Origin: Methylococcaceae bacterium
GTDB lineage: Bacteria; Pseudomonadota; Gammaproteobacteria; Methylococcales; Methylomonadaceae
Reading direction: 5' to 3'
DNA: 40,466 nucleotides
NCBI GenBank assembly: GCA_024636875.1
Contig: JAGXGJ010000001.1
Coordinates: forward strand, 1-40,466
Shown: in pieces, positions 35,638 through 40,466 of the stretch
How the letters are laid out: the number at the start of each line of letters is the position of its first letter
Position numbering within the stretch: the first letter of the stretch is position 1
The notes under the pieces: model-generated
Database searches by the model: none
Seen by the model: only the letters and a program-made list of their open reading frames with translations
What the model was told of the DNA's origin: nothing
Program-made: the position numbers and the translations under genes

Positions 35638-35669
35638 GATCCACTTCTTCCGACTTATAGGTGAACGAC

Positions 35670-36458
35670 GTGAAAAAGAATAATTTGACCCGAGGTGCAT
35701 TTGCAGCACTGCTGCTAGCGAGTACAGTGGCAGGCGCAGAACAACAATATCCAGCGGCAGACTTTAAGCCGGAAGTGATTTACCAGGACAGTGACTATAT
35801 CGCCAAGAATAGCCCCTCAACAACAACCAAGGCGCCTGCATCGACTTCAACAACTGCTTCTAGCGCCGCAGGAGGAAGTGATGTGGATTCAAAATACCCT
35901 GCCGCAAACTTTCAACCGGAAGTTTTGTACCATGATCCTAATTACAAACCCGGTACATCTGTAAACAAAGAAACTGTATCGGAAGAGATATTTGGCGAGA
36001 AGTCGGAAGAAATTGCTTCGGAACAGGTAGAAAGTCAAATTGAAAGTCCTGTAAAGAAAGAAGTATTTGGCTCGGAACAGGGAGAAAGTCAAAGTATAAG
36101 CACTACTGCTGCCGCGAGCAAAGAAGAATCGTCCATGCTGACTTATCTGATTGGTTTAGTGATTCTTGCCGGGGCTGGATTTTATTTTTTCAAAAAACAA
36201 AGCTCGACTACTGCCTCGACTACTGTTAAGAAACAGGCGCCATTACCTGCCAGAACTTCTTATACACTGACCGGCGTCAGCAAATATTTAAATAAGGTGT
36301 CGGGAACCGGCGTATCCAGATACCTGGAAAAACATGTCAAGTCGTCATCAGCAACAACCGGAGTTGCAAAATATATGGCAAAAAAAGCAGTGTCTACAAA
36401 AGAACCGGCAGCGCGAGCAGCAACTGGAGTTGAAAAGTACATGCGCGACCGGGGGTAG
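35670..36458 (+). CDS. Exported, membrane-anchored protein with C-terminal TGV-[KR]-Y-[LM] repeats
   Basis: A 262-residue protein I cannot assign to a named family. GTG 35670 is chosen because AGGTGA lies 5 nt upstream; GTG 35661 would add 3 residues. A signal peptide (KKNNLTRGAFAALLLASTVAGA, cut near residue 23) is followed by two copies of YPAADFKPEVIYQD / YPAANFQPEVLYHD at about 27 and 76, a Ser/Thr/Ala linker, an acidic stretch with EEIFGEKSEE and KEVFGSEQGE, and a membrane helix at about 156-174 (MLTYLIGLVILAGAGFYFF) ending in positive charges. The C-terminal part has four repeats, TGVSKYL, TGVSRYL, TGVAKYM and TGVEKYM at about 201, 213, 230 and 252. With a cleaved N-terminal signal, the repeats should face the cytoplasm. 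It is flanked by tkt and a second TGV-repeat gene. Confidence 0.8.
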   Translation: MKKNNLTRGAFAALLLASTVAGAEQQYPAADFKPEVIYQDSDYIAKNSPSTTTKAPASTSTTASSAAGGSDVDSKYPAANFQPEVLYHDPNYKPGTSVNKETVSEEIFGEKSEEIASEQVESQIESPVKKEVFGSEQGESQSISTTAAASKEESSMLTYLIGLVILAGAGFYFFKKQSSTTASTTVKKQAPLPARTSYTLTGVSKYLNKVSGTGVSRYLEKHVKSSSATTGVAKYMAKKAVSTKEPAARAATGVEKYMRDRG

Positions 36459-36461
36459 TCA

Positions 36462-37403
36462 ATGAGCGAAAATAACTTGAATGGTATGTTTTTGCCTGCT
36501 GTAGCTGGATTATTCTTTTTCATGAAACGACCTAAAGTTAAGGAAGTCGAGACCGTATATCCTGTTTACACCAGAGATGACAGCGGACTCACCGGAGTTG
36601 CGAAGTATCTGGAAAACCAGGAAGCGATTTTATTGGCTGAAAGAAATGCAAAGCTGTTGGAAGAACAAAAGCCTGTGCAATTAGTGAGTGGCGTTGCCAG
36701 GTATATACAATTGCAGGAACAGTTTCCAACCAGTGGCGTGACTAAATATGTACTGAGACAGGCTTTGGCTGAAAAACAAAAGCAGCAGGAACCGGGGGAA
36801 ATTGGAGCGACCGGTGTTGAAAAATATTTAAAAAATAAAAAACCGGCGCCAGGGCTGACAGGAGTAGCCAAGTATCTGAAATATCAGGAAAGTTTGCCGC
36901 AACCCAGCAAAGTCGCCAAATACATGGCTAAACAAGCCATTTTAGCCGCCATGCAACCAAAAGGAGTTAAGTCAGCTGCAATTCAGCTTGAAGTCACCGG
37001 CGTCGCCAGGTATTTGCAGCATCAGGCTAGTCTGCCGCAGCCGAGCAGAGTTGCCAGATATGTCGCAAAACAGGCTGTTTTAGCTGCACTGCAAGAAATG
37101 CAAGCCCCTGTTGAAGCTAAGGCAACTGGTGTTGCCAAGTATCTGCAACATCAAGCCAGCCTTCCACAGCCCAGCAGAGTTGCCAAATATGTAGCACAAC
37201 AGGCAGCTCTGGCCGCAAAGCAAGCAAAGAAGCCAGTTGCGCAGTCAGGGTCGACTGGCGTTGCCAAATACCTGCAACATCAAGCTGAACTGCCGCAACC
37301 GAGCAGGGTATCCAAGTACATGGCAAGGCTGGCTTTAGTCGAAAAGCAAAAACCGGTAGTGGTTGAAACTGGTGTTGATAAATATATGCGTTATCAGGGT
37401 TAA
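36462..37403 (+). CDS. TGVAKYL-repeat protein
   Basis: A 313-residue protein with no family I recognise, 3 bp after the previous gene and with GGGGGTA before its ATG. A short hydrophobic segment (GMFLPAVAGLFFFMKR, about 8-22) could be a membrane tether. The rest is repeats. TGV-type units start at about 44, 76, 91, 117, 133, 179, 222, 265 and 303; from 133 on each is two-part, TGVAKYLQHQASLPQPS followed by RVAKYVAKQAVLAA, at 38-46 residue spacing. Each half looks like an amphipathic helix with conserved K/R-Y. It ends TGVDKYMRYQG, like the ending of the upstream protein. The strongly basic helices suggest binding to a protein surface, membrane or polyanion. Position in the RuMP block suggests a link to C1 sugar metabolism; function is otherwise unknown. 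Confidence 0.8.
   Translation: MSENNLNGMFLPAVAGLFFFMKRPKVKEVETVYPVYTRDDSGLTGVAKYLENQEAILLAERNAKLLEEQKPVQLVSGVARYIQLQEQFPTSGVTKYVLRQALAEKQKQQEPGEIGATGVEKYLKNKKPAPGLTGVAKYLKYQESLPQPSKVAKYMAKQAILAAMQPKGVKSAAIQLEVTGVARYLQHQASLPQPSRVARYVAKQAVLAALQEMQAPVEAKATGVAKYLQHQASLPQPSRVAKYVAQQAALAAKQAKKPVAQSGSTGVAKYLQHQAELPQPSRVSKYMARLALVEKQKPVVVETGVDKYMRYQG
36858..37330. repeat. DNA region of near-identical TGVAKYL coding repeats
   Basis: Four two-part units of about 129-138 bp repeat the same codons at many positions, with phrases such as GGCGTTGCCAAATACCTGCAACATCAAGC recurring in variants at 36997, 37126 and 37257. Similar copies allow expansion or contraction by recombination, in frame. Confidence 0.75.
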
Positions 37404-37603
37404 TAGATTCTCTGGAAAACACATGGGGACTGAACTAAAAAATTTTTGCGATGTCAATTTAGATTCATTTTAATAAAGTCTGCGTCAGATTTATATCGAT
37501 GATTACGCTTCCGGGCGCCGTTTAAATAGGGGGCATTCATGATTACATTTGACTATTACGCGATTATACGATTTTTTAAACTATAAATATTAAGGTACCA
37601 ATT

Positions 37604-38590
37604 ATGGGCAAGAATTTACTTGAACAACTTAGAAAAGTCACTGTAGTTGTGGCCGACACCGGAGATCTCCAGGCAATTGAAACATTCAAGCCGCACGATG
37701 CAACGACTAACCCGTCGTTAATTACTGCTGCTGCACAAATGCCGCAATACCAGGGCATCGTTGATGACACCCTGAAAGGCGCCAGAGCGACATTAGGCAA
37801 GGCTGCACCAGCAGCACAGGTTGTTTCCCTTGCATTTGATCGTCTTGCTGTTGCTTTCGGAATTAAAATTCTCGAAATTATTCCGGGCCGCGTTTCTACT
37901 GAAGTCGATGCACGGCTTTCTTTCGACACTGAAGCATCAATCGCTAAAGGCCGCGAACTGATCGCTCACTACGAAGAGCAAAATGTTTCGCGCGAACGGG
38001 TGCTGATCAAGGTCGCTTCCACTTGGGAAGGCATACAGGCCGCAGCGGTTCTGGAAAAAGAAGGTATTCATTGTAACCTGACGCTGTTGTTTGGCAAGCA
38101 TCAGGCAATTGCCTGTGCCGAAAATGGCATCACGCTGGTTTCTCCTTTCGTTGGGCGGATTCTTGACTGGTACAAGAAAGACACAGGACGTGATTCTTAT
38201 GCGCCTGCTGAAGATCCTGGTGTAGTTTCAGTCACTGAAATCTATAATTACTACAAAAAATTTGGCTATAAGACCGAAGTGATGGGCGCCAGTTTCCGCA
38301 ACATAGGTGAAATTATGGAATTAGCGGGCTGCGATTTGTTAACGATTGCGCCGTCGCTGTTGGCTGAATTGCAATCTACTGAAGGTGACTTGCCGCGGAA
38401 ATTGGATCCAGAGAAGGCTGCCAGCATGTCTATTGAAAAAACATCCATAGACAAGGCTACTTTTGACCGTATGCACGCCGAAAATCGTATGGCTACAGAT
38501 AAACTGGCTGAAGGTATCAGCGGTTTCGCGAAGGCATTGGAGTCGCTCGAAGAGCTGCTCGCAGCGCGTTTGGCGAGCCTGGAGGGTTAA
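37604..38590 (+). CDS. tal: Transaldolase
   Basis: A 328-residue class I transaldolase moving a dihydroxyacetone unit between sugar phosphates in RuMP regeneration. Conserved blocks: [52 protein letters not shown], and the Schiff-base lysine in [16 protein letters not shown] near residue 135, then [19 protein letters not shown] and [12 protein letters not shown]. Length is normal. AAGG lies 9 nt before ATG 37604. It follows the TGV genes after 200 bp of AT-rich sequence that could hold its own promoter. Confidence 0.96.
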   Translation: MGKNLLEQLRKVTVVVADTGDLQAIETFKPHDATTNPSLITAAAQMPQYQGIVDDTLKGARATLGKAAPAAQVVSLAFDRLAVAFGIKILEIIPGRVSTEVDARLSFDTEASIAKGRELIAHYEEQNVSRERVLIKVASTWEGIQAAAVLEKEGIHCNLTLLFGKHQAIACAENGITLVSPFVGRILDWYKKDTGRDSYAPAEDPGVVSVTEIYNYYKKFGYKTEVMGASFRNIGEIMELAGCDLLTIAPSLLAELQSTEGDLPRKLDPEKAASMSIEKTSIDKATFDRMHAENRMATDKLAEGISGFAKALESLEELLAARLASLEG

Positions 38591-38694
38591 AAATACCTGG
38601 TTGTCCGGGTTATGTTATGGATATTTCAATATTCGTAATCCGGATGGCTGCGTCTCCAGACTTCCAATGTAATTGAATAAAACAGGATTCCTAA

Positions 38695-39774
38695 ATGTCA
38701 CAGAAAATATCAGATGTCGTCAAACCCGGCGTTGTCACCGGTGAAGATGTACAAAAAATCTTTGCAATTTGCAAAGAAAAGAAGTTTGCAATGCCTGCAG
38801 TCAATGTTATTAATACCGATTCAATCAACGCGGTATTGGAAGCTGCGGCTAAAGTTAAAGCGCCCGTTGTTATCCAGTTATCCAACGGTGGTGCTCAATT
38901 TGTTGCTGGTAAAGGCCTTAAGCTGGAAGGGCAGCAAACTGCAATCCTGGGCGCTATATCTGGCGCCCAGCATGTACACCTGATGGCAGAAGCTTATGGT
39001 GTACCGGTCATTCTCCACACTGACCATGCGGCAAAAAAATTGCTGCCCTGGATTGATGGTCTACTGGATGCCGGCGAGAAATATTTTGCTGAAAAAGGCA
39101 AGCCGCTATTCAGCTCACATATGCTGGATTTGTCTGAAGAAAGCCTGAAAGAAAACATCGAAATCTGCGGCCAATATTTACAGCGCATGTCCAAAATGGG
39201 TATGACGCTAGAAATCGAATTGGGTGTTACCGGCGGTGAAGAAGACGGCGTTGATAACAGCGGTATGGATAGCTCTTTGTTGTATACCCAGCCGGAAGAT
39301 GTTGCCTATGCCTATGAACAGTTAAGCAAAATCAGTCACCGATTTACTATTGCCGCTTCTTTCGGCAATGTACATGGGGTTTATAAACCGGGCAATGTGA
39401 AATTGACGCCTACCATTTTGAACAACTCACAAAAGTATGTGACTGAAAAATACGCTGTACCTGCAAATACATTAAATTTCGTCTTTCATGGTGGTTCTGG
39501 TTCTACAGCTGCAGAAATCAAGGAATCGATCAGCTACGGCGTCGTTAAAATGAATATAGATACCGACACCCAATGGGCTACGTGGGAAGCTATCATGAAC
39601 TATTACAAGCAAAATGAAGCTTATTTGCAAGGTCAAATCGGTAACCCGGACGGTGACGATAAACCGAATAAAAAATACTACGATCCCCGCGTTTGGCAGC
39701 GTGCCGCTGAAGTGGGCATGGTTACCCGTTTAGAGAAAGCTTTCCAGGAATTGAACGCTGTCAATTCTTTGTAA
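38695..39774 (+). CDS. fba: Class II fructose-bisphosphate aldolase
   Basis: A 359-residue zinc enzyme of the E. coli FbaA (class IIA) type. Zinc ligands are in VILHTDHAAKKLLPW near residue 108-111, GNVHGVYKPGN near 227 and VFHGGSGS near 265. The acidic LEIELGVTGGEEDGVD and the substrate-binding KMNIDTDTQWA are also present. It splits FBP into trioses, both in glycolysis and in RuMP regeneration. AGGA lies 9 nt upstream of ATG 38695. It is the last gene of the RuMP block and is followed by a strong terminator. Confidence 0.97.
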   Translation: MSQKISDVVKPGVVTGEDVQKIFAICKEKKFAMPAVNVINTDSINAVLEAAAKVKAPVVIQLSNGGAQFVAGKGLKLEGQQTAILGAISGAQHVHLMAEAYGVPVILHTDHAAKKLLPWIDGLLDAGEKYFAEKGKPLFSSHMLDLSEESLKENIEICGQYLQRMSKMGMTLEIELGVTGGEEDGVDNSGMDSSLLYTQPEDVAYAYEQLSKISHRFTIAASFGNVHGVYKPGNVKLTPTILNNSQKYVTEKYAVPANTLNFVFHGGSGSTAAEIKESISYGVVKMNIDTDTQWATWEAIMNYYKQNEAYLQGQIGNPDGDDKPNKKYYDPRVWQRAAEVGMVTRLEKAFQELNAVNSL

Positions 39775-39787
39775 GCGCCAATGATTC

Positions 39788-39825
39788 AAATAAACCGATG
39801 TTTATTCATCGGTTTATTTGTTTTT
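39788..39825 (+). terminator. Rho-independent terminator of fba
   Basis: AAATAAACCGATG (39788-39800) is inverted as CATCGGTTTATTT (39807-39819) with a 6-nt loop, followed by TTTGTTTTT. It lies 13 bp past the fba stop. Confidence 0.93.
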
Positions 39826-39878
39826 ATAAGCCATGGATGGGGTTTGATAAAACATCTTGAGTATTCAACCTTACCGCA

Positions 39879-40034
39879 TTAAATATCGATATTGCTACAG
39901 CCTGGAACGGTTTCACTATCATCAGTTTTGGGACGAACAATCAGATTCAACCGATCCAATATTTTTTTTCTGATCTCATCGCCTGTTTCTTTTACGAAGG
40001 TAATTATAAATTGTTCGCCGCAGCGGCAAATCAT
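39879..40034 (-). CDS. Possible small protein or gene remnant (51 aa)
   Basis: A frame from ATG 40034 to TAA 39879 encodes MICRCGEQFIITF, then a charged helix (KETGDEIRKKILDRLNLIVR). Immediately upstream another frame reads VKDAAFVLKAGIDGL and stops at a TGA overlapping the ATG (CTATGA), so the two may be halves of one decayed gene or a coupled pair. No family recognised. Confidence 0.35.
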   Translation of the reverse strand: MICRCGEQFIITFVKETGDEIRKKILDRLNLIVRPKTDDSETVPGCSNIDI

Positions 40035-40146
40035 AGGCCGTCAATACCAGCTTTTAGCACAAAAGCAGCATCCTTAACCCCTGGTTTAGTCTAAAAATAG
40101 CATATCCATCTGGTGTGTATTCCAAACCCCGCCCACAGGACAGGGC

Positions 40147-40177
40147 TCCCCTGATCGTAGTCGAAGGGCTCAGGGGG
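40147..40177. repeat. Palindromic repeat element (CCCCTGA...TCAGGGG)
   Basis: TCCCCTGA (40147-40154) is inverted at 40170-40177 around a loop with GTAGTCGAAGGGC. 'TCGAAGGGCTCAGGGG' is typical of widely dispersed intergenic palindromes in proteobacteria; CCCC...GGGG flanks extend it. Confidence 0.7.
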
Positions 40178-40194
40178 AACGTGGGGTCTAAGTC

Positions 40195-40466
40195 TCAACT
40201 GATTTTTTTAGGATAAATTGGGCGCCCTTCATTTTGGGGTAAAAGTAGTAAACAGTTCAAACATAAGGCACAACGACCCCTCAGGTTTCCCTGATATTTT
40301 TTTAAATCCAGCCTAAAAAATGGTTGCGGTTGGCTTTGAGAAATTATCTGTAAGAGCCGTTCCAACCAATCCCCCTCAAGCGGAATGCCGGTTAGCAGCT
40401 CAATGGGGGCTTTCCCTTTGCGTTTTCCGCTCTTGTAGAGGTGATGATTGTGGTAAAACATAATCA
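40195..40466 (-). CDS. C-terminal part of a transposase-like protein, cut by the window edge
   Basis: The minus-strand frame is open to the right edge and ends at 40195, giving 88 residues from its first Met. The start FYHNHHLYKSGKRKGKAPIELLTG resembles the end of DDE integrase-core domains (NN.R.L...KRKGKAP.E.LTG), followed by a tail with several cysteines (RCALCLNCLLLL). It is therefore probably the last part of an insertion-sequence transposase or an integrase-core relative. The N-terminal catalytic part lies outside the window, so intactness is unknown. Confidence 0.55.
   Translation of the reverse strand, partial: IMFYHNHHLYKSGKRKGKAPIELLTGIPLEGDWLERLLQIISQSQPQPFFRLDLKKYQGNLRGRCALCLNCLLLLPQNEGRPIYPKKIS

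Larger units (their letters stand above)
39775..40194. other. Intergenic region after fba
   Basis: 420 bp containing the fba terminator, a possible 51-codon minus-strand ORF and a palindromic repeat (each listed). Nothing else is recognised; the region looks like repeat-rich spacer beside an insertion element remnant. Confidence 0.5.

Overview
The window is chromosomal DNA from a gammaproteobacterial methanotroph of the order Methylococcales; Methylobacter or Methylomonas would fit, but genus is inference. The evidence is gene content: tetrahydromethanopterin-linked formaldehyde oxidation genes (mch, fae and cofactor-pathway genes), a complete ribulose-monophosphate (RuMP) block (hexulose-phosphate synthase, phosphohexuloisomerase, transketolase, transaldolase, class II FBP aldolase), and a gammaproteobacterial hslVU-ubiEJB neighbourhood. 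No rRNA, tRNA or CRISPR array was seen.

Layout. (1) 1-2580 is a scarred edge: a possible transposase N-terminus leaves the window at the left, an SBBP beta-propeller repeat gene stops abruptly inside its sixth repeat, and yajQ survives only as its 3' part. (2) 2783-9584, minus strand: a very large protein that I read as diphosphate-dependent PEP carboxykinase, an AspT/YidE-type transporter, and a succinate-semialdehyde dehydrogenase-like enzyme. (3) 9974-16213 is the archaeal-type C1 cluster: mch, a RimK-like ATP-grasp ligase, a CitG-like protein and fae on plus, ending at a perfect palindromic terminator shared with a convergent HisA-like gene; then an MfnD-like ATP-grasp ligase and an MfnF-like ASKHA protein. 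(4) 16214-25080 is a defence island: a degenerate phd/vapC pair, a GxxExxY gene bracketed by long hairpins, and a type III-like mod/res pair with three small toxin-antitoxin-type genes between mod and res. Palindromic repeats occur between these genes and, unusually, in frame inside mod. (5) 25163-31750: a membrane-anchored lytic transglycosylase with a KPEP-repeat linker, then the minus-strand run hslV-hslU-DUF971-ubiE-ubiJ-ubiB. (6) 32235-39774 is the RuMP block: hps-phi, tkt, two unrecognised TGVAKYL-repeat genes, tal, fba. (7) 39775-40466 holds a terminator, a tiny ORF, a palindromic repeat and the C-terminus of a transposase-like protein.

How it fits together: Fae and Mch carry formaldehyde carbon through the tetrahydromethanopterin pathway toward formate, and the neighbouring ATP-grasp, CitG-like, HisA-like and MfnF-like genes probably make or modify the methanopterin and methylofuran cofactors. 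Hps and Phi fix formaldehyde into hexose phosphate; transketolase, transaldolase and aldolase regenerate ribulose phosphate and yield trioses. A PPi-dependent PEP carboxykinase would suit the pyrophosphate-based glycolysis known in methanotrophs. The most novel element is the pair of TGV-repeat proteins (35670-37403) between transketolase and transaldolase. One has a signal peptide, a duplicated outer motif and a membrane anchor; the other is mostly repeats. They share a closing TGV[ED]KYMR..G signature, which suggests a membrane-tethered repeat or scaffold system linked to C1 metabolism.
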